Assembly: GCA_913045175.1 (NCBI GenBank)
Contig: CAJWQG010000006.1
Coordinates: 20,042 to 84,041 of the forward strand
Direction: 5' to 3'
Origin: an uncultured Gammaproteobacteria bacterium
Lineage (GTDB): Bacteria; Pseudomonadota; Gammaproteobacteria; Pseudomonadales; Azotimanducaceae
DNA: 64,000 nt
This document shows positions 36,202 through 46,060 of the stretch, piece after piece (within the stretch, counting starts at the first letter, position 1; each line of letters opens with the position of its first letter). Position numbers and translations under genes: made by a program. The notes under the pieces were generated by a model, which saw only the letters and a list, made by a program, of their open reading frames with translations, did no database searches and was not told the origin of the DNA.

Positions 36202-37179
36202 ATGACCCTGCGATATTCGATGTTCCTCACCCTTATTCTTTCCTTGCCTGTAAATGCGCAGGATAAGGAAAAGCCCCAAGATGACCCGGACATAGATATG
36301 AGTATGGTCAAGCTTGTTGGCACGACCGCCCATGAGCCAATCAATGAAATGAGTGGCATCGTAAAGAGCCGCAGGTACCCCGATGTGTATTGGGTGAACA
36401 ACGATAGTGGTGATATCGCGCGTATTTTCGCCATACGGAAAAGCGGTGAGGTGGTCATAGGTGACCTAATGGCTAACGCATTCCATGGCGCGATACCGGA
36501 GGAGGGTAAGGAACCCTGGCCCGGCACTGAAGTACTGCTAGCCAATAATCAGGACTGGGAAGACATCGCGATTGATGATGAAAAGATTTATATCGCAGAT
36601 CTCGGTAACAACGGCAACTATCGAAGAGACATGGGTGTTTATGTTCTATACGAACCAAACCCGGAAGAAGTCATCCGTTCTCGCGTGCTCAACTTCATTC
36701 CTGTTAGATACCCGGACCAGGAAGACTACCCCGGGGAACGCTGGCACTTTGATAGCGAAGGCATGTTTATGGCGGATGGCAAACTGTATTTCGTGACCAA
36801 GCACCGAGCGGGTGGACACACGGAATGGGACCCGAGCGCCAATCTATACCGGCTGGATACGTTTAAGACCTCAGAAGCGAATGTACTCAAGAAAGTCGAC
36901 CGCAACGAGAATATAAATGTTGCGACAGGTGCGGATCTGTCTCCAGATGGTAAACATCTGGCAATTGTTACTTACAGTGCATTGTGGATATTCGAGGCGC
37001 CCACGTACGTCAGTAAGTGGTTGTCTGGCAAGTCTCGTATGCTCCCATTGGAATGGTCCGTGACATAGCAGGCAGAGGCGGTGTGTTGGGCGGAAGATGA
37101 AACAATTCTTGTCACCAACGAGCAGAGACAGATTTTCGAAATCAAGCTGGCGGATATTCCGGAGAGCGAGAAGCAGTAG
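36202..37179 (+). pseudogene. Secreted propeller-like protein interrupted by TAG near its C-terminus
   Basis: A signal peptide (SMFLTLILSLPVNAQDK) leads a protein with repeated propeller-like blades: YWVNNDSGDIARIFAI, DWEDIAIDDEKIYIADLGNN, SEGMFMADGKLYFVTKH, GADLSPDGKHLAIVTY. A TAG at 37066-37068 ends it after 288 residues. The same frame then continues for 36 residues (VCWAEDETILVTNEQRQIFEI) to a TAG at 37177, clearly the missing last blade. I call it a pseudogene by a single nonsense change. A slightly truncated but stable product is possible. The function is unknown. Confidence 0.7.
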
Positions 37180-37200
37180 GTGGCGTTACTAGTCCAGTGA

Positions 37201-37479
37201 AAACACGACGATCCGGTCCTCATGGGATTCTCGTGGGGAGCGATGCTAAGCCTTGCTTATGCTGCTAAGTATTCTGAGTCGGTTGCTGCGATAGTCTTAG
37301 TGTGACACTGACCCTCACCCTGGTGAGCAATCAGAGATTCGCTTCTGCCCCATATTCCTCACCTTGAATATCAAGAACTTGAAAATTGCGGCCACTATCC
37401 GTGGCTTCAGCGATATGCCAAAGAAAAATTTCTTAGTTTGGCCACGGACTGGATGAAGTCTCAGACCAACGAATTATGA
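37201..37479 (+). pseudogene. Remnant of an alpha/beta hydrolase gene (proline iminopeptidase-like)
   Basis: The stretch from 37201 encodes the nucleophile elbow block VLMGFSWGAMLSLAYAAKY and ends at TGA 37303. About 40 nt later, in another frame, comes the C-terminal block LEYQELENCGHYPWLQRYAKEKF ending at TGA 37477, with the catalytic-His G-H-Y-P-W typical of this fold. The N-terminal part and the central part are missing. The gene is therefore a scar with at least two deletions. Confidence 0.78.
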
Positions 37480-37528
37480 AGATAAATGACGAGGGAGTAG
37501 TATCAGGAAATGAGAAAAAGGGATCGCT

Positions 37529-38485
37529 ATGGGTATAAAGCAAACTGTTTCGCACTTGATGGCTGGGATCGTCTGTTTCGGTATTGGCTTCTGGCTGGGT
37601 TAGTCAGAGTCGACCGTTCAAAGCGCTAACAAGACGCAGCAACTCGAAGCGCAACTGGAACAAGTTATCAGTGAAAAGGAAGGTTTGGAAAAATCCTTGG
37701 CTTCAATTCAGTCGAAGGATCTCGCGGCCCAGGAATACCAGGCTGGAACGATCGCTAGTATCGAAAGTTCAGACAATGAACAAGCGAAAAAGAGCCAAGG
37801 GCCGGTGGGCGGGTTTCAAAAAGCGATGCTGGAAAACTTTGCGTCATCAGCTAGAAGCATGTGCCAAACGATGTTTGCTCAGATGATGAAGACCGATGAA
37901 GAAGCTGACGCCTTTGTTGTTGAGTATGTGGCGTATCAATCAGAGATTATGAATCGCCAGTTCGAATTGATGGGGGGTGGAGTGAATCTGGATGATCTTC
38001 CTGAAGACGAGAAAGCAGCATTAGTGGGAAAAATGAACGACTTCAGAAAGCACATGGAAGTCTCGCTGGAGGAACGGATGAGGAATCATTTTGGCGACAA
38101 TTACGATCAGTTCGATGCCTATCATCAGTCGATCACGATGAGGCAAAAACTTCAGGGCTTCGACAAGTCACTTCATGATTCCTTGGGCGACTATGCGCGC
38201 GAAGAAACTATCCGCATCATGATGGAAGAAGAGAAATTGCTGAGTTTCCCGGAGCAGGAATTCAGCGTCGATGTGAAAGAGCGTCTTCGTGTCCAACTGG
38301 ACCAAATGTCTTATGCAAAAGAATGGGAAGGCAATGTGCTTGCTCGGACGAGTGCCGTATTGACGAGCGGTGAGCAGGAAGATCTTGCGGCGGCTCTCGA
38401 AAAGGGCCGAAGACAACAAGAGCTTTTCCTACAGATGCAGGAACTACGCGTGGGTGAGTCGAAGGAGGACTCGGAGGAGGAGTAG
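37529..38485 (+). pseudogene. Membrane-anchored coiled-coil protein interrupted by TAG
   Basis: From ATG 37529, 24 residues form a membrane helix (LMAGIVCFGIGFWLG) and end at a TAG (37601-37603). The same frame then continues for 293 residues, starting with a coiled-coil stretch (TQQLEAQLEQVISEKEGLEKSL) and a helical, charged body with EEERLRVQ-like segments. The whole would be a single-pass protein with a large helical domain. I do not know the family. An internal start (for example ATG 37685) would give a soluble, unanchored product, so some expression is possible. Confidence 0.62.
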
Positions 38486-38508
38486 TTTGGTATCTGGTCC
38501 GATTGTGC

Positions 38509-39745
38509 TTACTCAATAATCGCCTGCCGAATGGCATTAGCAACATCGTGATGCAACTCGGTCGACATTTGCTGAATCAAGATGACAGCAACCAAATCTT
38601 CTTTGGGGCCGGTCCACGAGGTAGCACCCATCGCCCCCAGCCAGCCAAATGCGCCTGCACTCCTTGCGCTTTTTGCTATCACAGGGTCAAGCGTTACCGC
38701 CACCGTAAAACCAAAGCCAAACCCTTTGTTTGTGCCTTTGGGCACGTAAAGGTCACCCACATGATTGCTGGCCATCCACTCAACAGTTCTTGGCCCCAGT
38801 AGCCGATTGCCAAACAGTGTGCCGCCGTTCAGCAGCATTTGCTCGAAATGCAGATAGTCCCATACAGAGCTGTTGAGACCCCATGACCCTGAAAATACGT
38901 AGTGTTGCCAGGTAGTCCGCGCCGACTGTTTTTAGCCAGAACGCGGCGGTGTTGTTCGCTCTCCGGGACATTCCAGTAGGTGTTTTTCATGTCCAGAGGT
39001 TTCAGTATGTTTTCATGAACGAATTCGTTAAACGGGGTCTCTGTGACAACCTCGATGATGCGAGCGACGATATCTAGTCCAATGGTCCCACTGTACGTCC
39101 AACGTGTCCCTGGTTGAAAATCCAGCAGACCGGCGGCGTATTTCGGAATCAACGTGGCAAGTGTCTCTCCTTCGCCCCGGTTCCACTCGATATTCGCAAG
39201 CGCACTACCAAGACCGTATCCGCCAATGCCGCCCGTATGCGTAAGCAAATCTTGAATGGTAAGAGGTCTATGGGTATCGATCAGGCGATGTTCAGGAATG
39301 TCATCGCGAGGTACATAACCCGGACTGATGTCTTCATCAGCGGGCACCTTCAACACGGCTACCTGGATACCTTCAAACTCGGGTATGTATTTTGATACGG
39401 GATCGGTTGCCTTAAAGAGACCCTGTTCAATCATCATCATTGCTGCAACACCAAGCACAGGCTTGGTAGATGGCCACATCTGGAACAGTGAATCTGTCGA
39501 CATCGGGATGTCTTTTTCTACATTGGCCTTCCCGTGTGCTTGTAGATAGATGACCTGGCCCCGTCGCGCGACGCCAACCACTGCCCCTTGTACATTACCT
39601 GCATCGATGTGACGCTGGACCGCATCGGTAATCAGCTCCAGTCTCTCGCTAGACTTGCCGACATCTTCTGGCGTGCCCTTGGAAGTTCAGCAGCAAACGT
39701 GCCAAATGAAAATGAAGTGAGCGCGGCAAGTAGTAATGGCCTCAT
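38509..39745 (-). pseudogene. Class C beta-lactamase-like serine hydrolase with two frameshifts
   Basis: The leader (ATG 39745, RPLLLAALTSFSFGTFAAE) is in one frame. The body is in a second frame: GKSSERLELITDAVQRHID, then MWPSTKPVLGVAAM with the S-x-x-K active site, YSGTIGLDI and LTHTGG. The C-terminal part from about 38885 (WGLNSSVWDYLHFEQMLLNGG to the stop at 38509) is in a third frame. The two shifts lie near 39690 and near 38885. Each piece is a good match to beta-lactamase/esterase EstB-like proteins, so the gene was intact until recently. Confidence 0.85.
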
Positions 39746-39858
39746 GAGTGGGCACCTCCATTCGAAGAAGCGGCCAGTCTACTGCGCATGTGCGAGTGCG
39801 TCACCCGTGGAATAAAAAGACTAGTGTAATTCGATAGTTGAATTCATAAGATTCTTCT

Positions 39859-41031
39859 ATGCCACGCGGACGACCAGCAACAACAGATATTTTTACACCA
39901 CGAGAGTGGCAGGTGCTGCTGCATCTTCGTCATGGGCTGACAAATGTGGAGATCGCGCATGAACTGGGCGTTTCATTGGCAGGAGCGAAATATCACGTGT
40001 CCGAGATTCTGTCGAAGCTGGGTGTGAAATCCAGAAAAGAAGCAGCTGAGTGGCACCCGCGATCGATACCCAACCCCGAGATGTTTGATTCGATGAATCG
40101 ATCTCATCTTGAACGGCAACTCCTCGACAAGATGCAAATAACGGCGCCCATTCTTCATATCTATGACGGCGTAGACCGTTTCGTCTGCGAGCTGCCGGAT
40201 TACCAATTCGCGGTTGTGGCGGATAATCCGACGGGCGTTGGGAAGAAGATTATCAGTCAAATTGCCACGCTGTTAGTCGAACTTCACAGTGCGCTGACCT
40301 CAGAACAAGCGATTGAACTGACCAAAGATGTCGAGATGTGGCCAGCGTCATCTGACTGGGTAAGAGAACGTCTGCCTCATGTCCTTAACGACCAGGGTCT
40401 GTTGTCTGAGCTTTATGATGTGATGGATCAGTATGATCAACTTGAAATTAAAAAATATGTACTTTGTCAGGGTGACCCGACCTTCCAAAACCTTGCGTTC
40501 AATGACGAGTTAGACTTGAACAATGAATCAGCTTATCCAGATGCGATAGTGCGTGCTGTTGAGCCGGAAGATTACCCGTCTATTCAGGCAATCTACGCCC
40601 AGCGCGGCACATACTTTGGCACGCTACAGTCGCCGTATCCGTCGCAGCCAATGTGGAAAGATCGTTTGGACGCACAACAACCAGGCTTTCGTGCGCTCGT
40701 CGCCTGTGTTGATGATGTACCTGTGGGGAATATCGGACTCTCGGTGATTGCCAATCCGCGTCGGCGACACGCCGCCCATGTTGGCATGGGCGTGCACGAT
40801 GACTTCGCCGGTCGTGGCGTTGGGCAACTTCTGATGCAGGCGGCGCTTGACCTTGCTGATAACTGGCTCAATCTGTTGCGGGTTGAACTTACCGTCTTTA
40901 GTGATAACGAGCGCGCTGTTCGCCTGTACAAGCGAAGTGGCTTCGAAGTCGAAGGTACATTACGTAAATATGCGTTTCGTGATGGTGAATACGTTGATGC
41001 GTTTGCGATGGCGAGGTTTCGTCCGGATTGA
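39859..41031 (+). CDS. LuxR-type HTH protein with APH-like middle region and GNAT acetyltransferase domain
   Basis: Residues 10-65 are a LuxR/GerE helix-turn-helix (FTPREWQVLLHLRHGLTNVEIAHELGVSLAGAKYHVSEILSKLGVKSR). The middle (about 90-215) ends in CQGDPTFQNLAF, which resembles the HGD-x-x-x-x-N loop of aminoglycoside phosphotransferase-like kinases, though incomplete. Residues 225-390 are a GNAT domain (IVRAVEPEDYPSIQAIY, VGMGVHDDFAGRGVGQLLMQAALD, YKRSGFEVEGTLRK). A DNA-binding domain fused to an acetyltransferase is unusual. The gene has no clear operon partner. It may be a regulator that acetylates or senses a small molecule; this is speculative. Confidence 0.8.
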   Translation: MPRGRPATTDIFTPREWQVLLHLRHGLTNVEIAHELGVSLAGAKYHVSEILSKLGVKSRKEAAEWHPRSIPNPEMFDSMNRSHLERQLLDKMQITAPILHIYDGVDRFVCELPDYQFAVVADNPTGVGKKIISQIATLLVELHSALTSEQAIELTKDVEMWPASSDWVRERLPHVLNDQGLLSELYDVMDQYDQLEIKKYVLCQGDPTFQNLAFNDELDLNNESAYPDAIVRAVEPEDYPSIQAIYAQRGTYFGTLQSPYPSQPMWKDRLDAQQPGFRALVACVDDVPVGNIGLSVIANPRRRHAAHVGMGVHDDFAGRGVGQLLMQAALDLADNWLNLLRVELTVFSDNERAVRLYKRSGFEVEGTLRKYAFRDGEYVDAFAMARFRPD

Positions 41032-41040
41032 CGACGGTCA

Positions 41041-41943
41041 CTATAAAAGCGCCTTATCCAGAATCATTGCGAGCAGTAGCAGAGGTAGATACAAAATGGA
41101 GTATCTGAACGTTTGCCGCGCCCGTTCGAAAGTGGGCTGCATATAAAAAGCGAAACTGAAGCCGACAAACAGAAAACCAAGCACGATGGCAGTTGGCAGG
41201 TAAATCCAACTGAACTGTTCAAGCTGAAGTGGTATCAGACTCACCGCGAAAAGGACGAGTGTGTTGCTGATGATGTGAAATCCGGTTCGCTTCCCTGTCT
41301 CGTCATTGAAAGAGAGCATTTTGAAACCGCCTTTCTGATAGTCCTCTTTATACATCCAGGAAAGCGCAAAGAAGTGGGGAAACTGCCAGAAGAAAAGTAA
41401 TGCAAACAGCGACCACGCTTCTGGTCCAAGTGTTTCATTTGCAGCGGCCCACCCGATGAGTGGGGGCAGGGCACCAACCACAGATCCGGCCCAGGTATTG
41501 AGCACACTTTTTTGCTTCAATGGGGTGTAAATGAACAGGTAGGTGCCCCAGGTCAGAAAGCCGATGAACACGGCCATCCAGTTAACAGCGATAGTCAGGT
41601 AGGTGAACCCCATGATGGAAACGATGATGCCGAACACGCCAGCTTCGCTTCGCGTGAGTTTCTTTGATGGGATGGGACGATTCTGGGTCCTCTCCATCAA
41701 AGAGTCAGGCACGGCCTCGTACCATTGATTCAGACAATTCGCCGCGGCTCCAATAAGCGCCGTGCCAATTAGCACATGGGCCAGCATTGTTAGATCGGAT
41801 GCCTCAGAGAGGGCTAGATAGAATCCGGTTCCACACGAAACCAGTACCATTAACAGCAGCCTTGGTTTCGTTAGCGCAATAAAATCCCCTGCAATACCAA
41901 GTATAGAGTTTTGCTGACCGATTTCGGCAAGGCGGCGTTTCAT
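41041..41943 (-). CDS. ctaB: Protoheme IX farnesyltransferase (heme O synthase)
   Basis: The 300-residue integral membrane prenyltransferase has about eight to nine helices. The hallmark NCLNQWYEAVPDSLMERTQNRP (69-90) holds the first Asp/Arg-rich site, and YTPLKQKS with KGGFKMLSF marks the second. It makes heme O from heme B and farnesyl diphosphate for cytochrome oxidase. Here it stands alone: the usual ctaA, cox and cyo genes are not nearby. The 5' end faces the CoA-transferase gene at 42014 across 70 bp. Confidence 0.95.
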   Translation of the reverse strand: MKRRLAEIGQQNSILGIAGDFIALTKPRLLLMVLVSCGTGFYLALSEASDLTMLAHVLIGTALIGAAANCLNQWYEAVPDSLMERTQNRPIPSKKLTRSEAGVFGIIVSIMGFTYLTIAVNWMAVFIGFLTWGTYLFIYTPLKQKSVLNTWAGSVVGALPPLIGWAAANETLGPEAWSLFALLFFWQFPHFFALSWMYKEDYQKGGFKMLSFNDETGKRTGFHIISNTLVLFAVSLIPLQLEQFSWIYLPTAIVLGFLFVGFSFAFYMQPTFERARQTFRYSILYLPLLLLAMILDKALL

Positions 41944-42013
41944 GGGATATAGTGTTCTGACCTTTGTGCAACTGCGTGAAGCATAACACTCATGAGTTAT
42001 CTATAGGGCCTTC

Positions 42014-43396
42014 ATGACTGCAATCGATGCCTTGGAACGAATCTGGTCTGCCATTGACTTGCCGCGGGAATCTCTGGCTCACGTGTCACTGCCAGAGGTG
42101 GCACCCATGTTACGGAGTTCGTTTCACGTCGGTGCTGCAGCGCAAACCAGCATTGGTACGGCGGCTCTGGCGGCGGCAGAGATCTGGTATCGGCGAACGG
42201 GGCAAAGGCAGCAAGTCAGTGTTGATATGCATGACGCTGAGTACGAGTGCACAGGTCACTTCACCATCGATGGTTTAACGCCGGAAGTCTGGGCTAAATT
42301 GTCGGGGCTTTACCCCTGTGGGAAAGGTTACGTCCGTATACACGCTAACTTTGATCACCATAGAGATGGTGTGCTGAGAATACTTGGCCTTCCAACGGGA
42401 GATGTAACGGAGCGAGACCAGGTTGAGAACGCGCTGTCTAAATGGGACGCCGAAGCGTTCGAAACAACTGCCTCGGAAGCTGGTCTTGTGGTTTCAAAGG
42501 TGAGGTCTTTTGACGAGTGGGATAAACATCCTCAGGCGCAAGCGCTGGCAAAGTTACCGTTACTTGCGGTCGATAAGATTGGTGATGCCGACGTGCAGCC
42601 TTTTTCAACAATATTAGAAGACGCGCTGCCACTCGCTGGCGTTCGGGTACTCGACCTGACACGCATTCTTGCCGGGCCGACCTGTGGTCGTGTACTCGCT
42701 GCCTATGGTGCCGAGGTGATGCTGGTTAACTCTCCCAACTTGCCGAACATTGATAACGTCGTCGATACCAGCCGTGGCAAGTTGTCGGCGCTGATTGACC
42801 TCGAGACGGAGCAGGGTAGGAATCAGCTACACCAACTTCTAAGAGAAGCGGATGTAATTGTGCAGGGTTACCGACCAGGGGGCCTGGAACGATTCGGTTT
42901 TGGTGTGGAGGCCCTGGCCGAGCGCTACCCGGGTTTGGTTTATGTTGCATTGAGTGCCTATAGCCATGAAGGCCCCTGGGCGGGAAAGCGGGGTTTCGAT
43001 TCTCTGGTGCAGACGGCAACCGGATTCAATCATGCCGAAGCGGAAGCTGCCTCCAGCGACACTCCTAAGGCGCTACCGGTACAAATTCTCGACTATGCGA
43101 GCGGTTTTTTTATGGCGTATGCCGCACAAGCCGCGCTATTGAAAAGAGCCAGTGAAGGTGGAAGTTGGCATGTTCGTGTGTCTCTGGCGCAGACGGCACG
43201 GTGGCTCAACAGTTTGGGAAGGATTGAGTACAACCATCAAACTCAGAACATCTCCTACGATGATGTCTTGCGAACCTATGAATCCGGTTACGGCGTTTTA
43301 AGGTCCGCACCTCATGCGGCTAGGTTTTCCGTTTCGCAGGTTGATCAGGCCAGACCTTCCGTGGCAACGGGAACGAACGAACCGGTCTGGCCCTAG
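42014..43396 (+). CDS. CoA-transferase family III protein with two CaiB-like halves
   Basis: The 460-residue protein has a first part (about 1-200: VGAAAQTSIGTAALAAAEIWYRR, QVSVDMHDAEYE) that resembles the C-terminal half of a CaiB-type ring. The second part (about 205-440) looks like a start: LAGVRVLDLTRILAGPTCGRVLAAYGAEVMLV, then VIVQGYRPGGLERFG, and the catalytic Asp in RGFDSLVQTATGF. The order is that of a two-unit CoA-transferase in which only the second half has the active Asp. The role is probably CoA transfer to an unknown acid. Confidence 0.86.
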   Translation: MTAIDALERIWSAIDLPRESLAHVSLPEVAPMLRSSFHVGAAAQTSIGTAALAAAEIWYRRTGQRQQVSVDMHDAEYECTGHFTIDGLTPEVWAKLSGLYPCGKGYVRIHANFDHHRDGVLRILGLPTGDVTERDQVENALSKWDAEAFETTASEAGLVVSKVRSFDEWDKHPQAQALAKLPLLAVDKIGDADVQPFSTILEDALPLAGVRVLDLTRILAGPTCGRVLAAYGAEVMLVNSPNLPNIDNVVDTSRGKLSALIDLETEQGRNQLHQLLREADVIVQGYRPGGLERFGFGVEALAERYPGLVYVALSAYSHEGPWAGKRGFDSLVQTATGFNHAEAEAASSDTPKALPVQILDYASGFFMAYAAQAALLKRASEGGSWHVRVSLAQTARWLNSLGRIEYNHQTQNISYDDVLRTYESGYGVLRSAPHAARFSVSQVDQARPSVATGTNEPVWP

Positions 43397-43433
43397 GGCG
43401 GTGGAACGCCTAAATCCTTACAGGTTGTTTTGA

Positions 43434-43766
43434 CTAATAGATCGTTGATTTCTCTGTGTCTTGGAATCGCAGATCTTCGATCCGAAACCCTGCGGCTTTT
43501 TTAAGGGGCTTCTTAGAAAACTGCCGATGCTGCTCGGAAGTAAAGGCCAGTGCCATGCCGACGATCTGTTCGTTCCGTTCGGCAAAGGTAATGTTCTCGT
43601 AGGAATAACTGTGGTTCGTGAAGGGGAAGGGGGTGGCGACAATGTGCGCCATCCGTCTACCCATCCAGAAACGATTGAATCCTTGCGCCGCCTGATCGAG
43701 ATAACCAGCGCACACCAGTCCTTCTTCATGGGTGGGCCTCGCGTCACGCAGAACGATGGAATTCAT
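43434..43766 (-). pseudogene. Truncated GNAT acetyltransferase gene
   Basis: Starting at ATG 43766, two bases after the ADP-ribosylglycohydrolase stop, the protein has VLRDARPTHEEGLVCAGYLDQAAQGF and ENITFAERNEQIVGMALAF, a GNAT N-terminal half. It ends after 110 residues in a tail with no acetyl-CoA-binding R/Q-x-x-G-x-G/A motif. Usual length is about 190, so the C-terminal half is missing. Confidence 0.6.
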
Positions 43767-43767
43767 A

Positions 43768-45150
43768 CTATCGTGCGGTAATACCCTTCTGCACTTGCAG
43801 TGTTCGTTCAGCAAGTTCGGACATCTTGATCTCTTCGAAACCGAATACCTTGGGTCTGATCGTGTCATTAAGTGGCGCAACCAGAGTTGAGTTCAACCCT
43901 TTGGCGCCGCTCGCAGCACCGACGATGGAACCACAGGTCGCACCGTTACAGTCGGTGTCCCAGGCACCCTCGACGGATACGCAGATAGATTTGTGGAAGT
44001 CCATTTGACCGTAAAGCATCGCGCCCACAACGACCAGTGCATTGTTAACCGTGTGTACCGGGCTTAAGTCACCGTAGTGCTCCTGAACCCAGTCCATATA
44101 GGTATGGAAGTCGTCGGTCTGTTCAGCTTTCTCAAGGGCAGCATTCACGGCCTCCGAGAGGCGGCAGTTTTTAGGGATCTCCGAGAGACCAATCTTGGTC
44201 AGTTCGACCGGATCATGCACAAGAAAAGCACTCGCCATAATGGCGGCGAACATCATCTCGCCGTAGATGCCGTTGGCTCTGTGAGTCCAGTGTGCATCGC
44301 GCCATGCGAAGTCAGCGGCGAGTTCTGGATGACCGGCGCAGGCGTATCCCCACCCGTCGGCTCGAATCTGGGCACCAATCCACTCACGATAAGGATTGCG
44401 ATGCGTGCTGGTGAAATCCGGTGTCACCCAATCGGCTTTCACTCTTCCCATAAGCGAAGTTCGGGGGACCGCAAGGTTGTAGTTTAGGATCGCCTGGGTT
44501 TCTGCTGTGCAGATGGCGTTATAGGGCAGACAGTTGTTCCAGGCATTGGCGACATCTTTCCACGTGAAGTCGGCGCCATGCTTTTCAAGAACGTGTAATG
44601 CGATGAGTGTGTAGTGAATGTCATCGTCCGGTTCCATAAAGGCGATGTTCTCGCGCTGGGATAATTCACAGGGAAGTTTGATCTCGTCTTCAGCCTCGGC
44701 GCCGCTGAAATAGAAATCGAGCGGCCAGTGTCCGCGATTTTCAAGATAGGTGCGGATAGTCTGCCGTCCATCCATTCCCTTTGCACCGCGCATGCCTACA
44801 CCTTCTACGGGTTTGCCCAGAGCGCAGCCACAGGCGCGTCCTGTCCAGGCGCCATGCAGGCGGTCGAGTATCTCGTCATTGTTAACGTCGCCTAGTTTGC
44901 GGGGGCCGTCCGGGCGTTCGCGCCGAATCTCTTCAAGATCATTGGGCTGTACGTAGTTGAAGTCAGCGGACTTTGGCAATGCTTCGAGTTCGTCGAAGAT
45001 GGGGTCGATGAGTACGATGTTCATCGCGTCTTTTTCATCTATCGCAGCGACCTTCTCCTTGATGCTGTCGGGCACCGGATGCCCCTCATATTCCCGTTGG
45101 TTTAATTCCTCCTGAACTAAACCGAGTGGCGTACTCCATCCTGTATACAT
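43768..45150 (-). CDS. ADP-ribosylglycohydrolase family protein
   Basis: The 460-residue protein has the DraG/ARH core from about residue 95: HGAWTGRACGCALGKPVEG, the metal-binding FMEPDDDIHYT, then GAWDTDCNGATCGSIVGAASGAKGL, which supplies the second pair of metal Asp residues. An N-terminal extension of about 90 residues precedes it. The family removes ADP-ribose from proteins or splits related N-glycosides. It is in a minus-strand unit with an NTF2-like protein (15-nt gap) and opposite the four-carbon acid sugar kinase gene. That context favours a catabolic rather than regulatory role; this is an inference. Confidence 0.92.
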   Translation of the reverse strand: MYTGWSTPLGLVQEELNQREYEGHPVPDSIKEKVAAIDEKDAMNIVLIDPIFDELEALPKSADFNYVQPNDLEEIRRERPDGPRKLGDVNNDEILDRLHGAWTGRACGCALGKPVEGVGMRGAKGMDGRQTIRTYLENRGHWPLDFYFSGAEAEDEIKLPCELSQRENIAFMEPDDDIHYTLIALHVLEKHGADFTWKDVANAWNNCLPYNAICTAETQAILNYNLAVPRTSLMGRVKADWVTPDFTSTHRNPYREWIGAQIRADGWGYACAGHPELAADFAWRDAHWTHRANGIYGEMMFAAIMASAFLVHDPVELTKIGLSEIPKNCRLSEAVNAALEKAEQTDDFHTYMDWVQEHYGDLSPVHTVNNALVVVGAMLYGQMDFHKSICVSVEGAWDTDCNGATCGSIVGAASGAKGLNSTLVAPLNDTIRPKVFGFEEIKMSELAERTLQVQKGITAR

Positions 45151-45164
45151 CTTTGACCCTCTTT

Positions 45165-45989
45165 CTAATTGACGGAGTCGATCATGCTTGAAACGCCCGC
45201 GATCGTCCAGGCGTCGTCCAGTTTACCTGCCAGCAATAGATGGTTTTCCCTTTCACCCGTATCAAAAGCCACGGCCGCAGAAACAAGGGCACCACTGTCG
45301 CTGGTTTGCAGGGCCTGGCAAATTGATGCGGTCAGCTTTCTGTCTGGTGCGTTATCCAGGAGCGTCTGCATTTCTGCCGCATCATTGATGACGGTAACCT
45401 CGCCAACACCGACCATGACAAAGGGAAAGCGGCACAGGCTAATGCGTGTCGCATCATCATCTGCCTTCATGGCGTCCACATACTGCTCTACAAGCCCCTC
45501 ACACTTTCTGCCCACCGCTTCGTTAGGCCCGTCAAAAGACTGCACGCTAAAGCGTCCCTGAATACCCCAGAAGTCTTTGGGCTTCGTCATAATATAGGTG
45601 ACGCGATTAGTTCGAATCGGTTCGCCATCCTTGTTATATCGGGTCCAGCCACCTAACAGATGAACTTTGTCGGCAGATTCATGAAAGCGGACTGGTTGGC
45701 GTCCCTTGGTTCCCACCCAGCCGGTTGCTTCCCTTTCAGTCCAGTCTGCTTCTGCTGCGTATTCTTCCGGTGTTTCCACAAAGAAGGAGGTGGACTTGGC
45801 ATCCATACCCTCCAGCTTGGTCGTTGGCGTGATGCGCACGTGAGGGTAACTGTTTACGGCCGCCCATGCTTCTCCATCCTTTGCCTTGTCGGCGCGAAAG
45901 AATCCGAAGTAGGCATCTTCGGGTGAATCAAAGTGACGGGGAAGGTCGCCCATTGGAAATGCTCCTGCTATTGAATCATCAGTACCCAT
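45165..45989 (-). CDS. SnoaL/NTF2-like protein, probable tandem domains
   Basis: The 274-residue protein has two NTF2/SnoaL-like halves. The first (about 20-140) has YFGFFRADKAKDGEAWAAVNSYPHVRI and WTRYNKDGEPIRTNRVTYI. The second (about 155-270) has VEQYVDAMKADDDATRISLCRFPFVMVG and WTIAGVSSMIDSVN. Such folds are either small-molecule isomerases or dimerisation domains. No catalytic set is obvious. It is the first gene of the unit with the ADP-ribosylglycohydrolase. Confidence 0.72.
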   Translation of the reverse strand: MGTDDSIAGAFPMGDLPRHFDSPEDAYFGFFRADKAKDGEAWAAVNSYPHVRITPTTKLEGMDAKSTSFFVETPEEYAAEADWTEREATGWVGTKGRQPVRFHESADKVHLLGGWTRYNKDGEPIRTNRVTYIMTKPKDFWGIQGRFSVQSFDGPNEAVGRKCEGLVEQYVDAMKADDDATRISLCRFPFVMVGVGEVTVINDAAEMQTLLDNAPDRKLTASICQALQTSDSGALVSAAVAFDTGERENHLLLAGKLDDAWTIAGVSSMIDSVN

Positions 45990-46022
45990 AAAGGACGTCT
46001 AACGATGTTAGTACCTCAGCAT

Positions 46023-46043
46023 CATGCACCTTTGAGGTGCATG
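46023..46043. repeat. Perfect 9-bp hairpin CATGCACCT-TTG-AGGTGCATG
   Basis: Arms 46023-46031 and 46035-46043 are exact inverse complements around TTG. The hairpin lies 18 bp before the GGGGACAGTGTACTT repeats, in the intergenic region upstream of both the NTF2-like gene and the sugar kinase gene. There is no T-run, so a terminator is unlikely. Confidence 0.6.
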
Positions 46044-46060
46044 CCTCGTTTAACGTCTAT

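Noticed and set aside
37198..37200. TGA before the alpha/beta hydrolase block as a third selenocysteine codon.
   Set aside because: No Cys or U partner motif, no stem-loop after it, and the surrounding gene is broken in several places.
37066..37603. In-frame TAG codons in two neighbouring genes suggested amber suppression or pyrrolysine.
   Set aside because: TAG ends many intact genes in this window (for example at 2245, 3314, 10255, 17598, 21015, 26510), so TAG is a real stop. Nonsense mutation in decaying genes is simpler.
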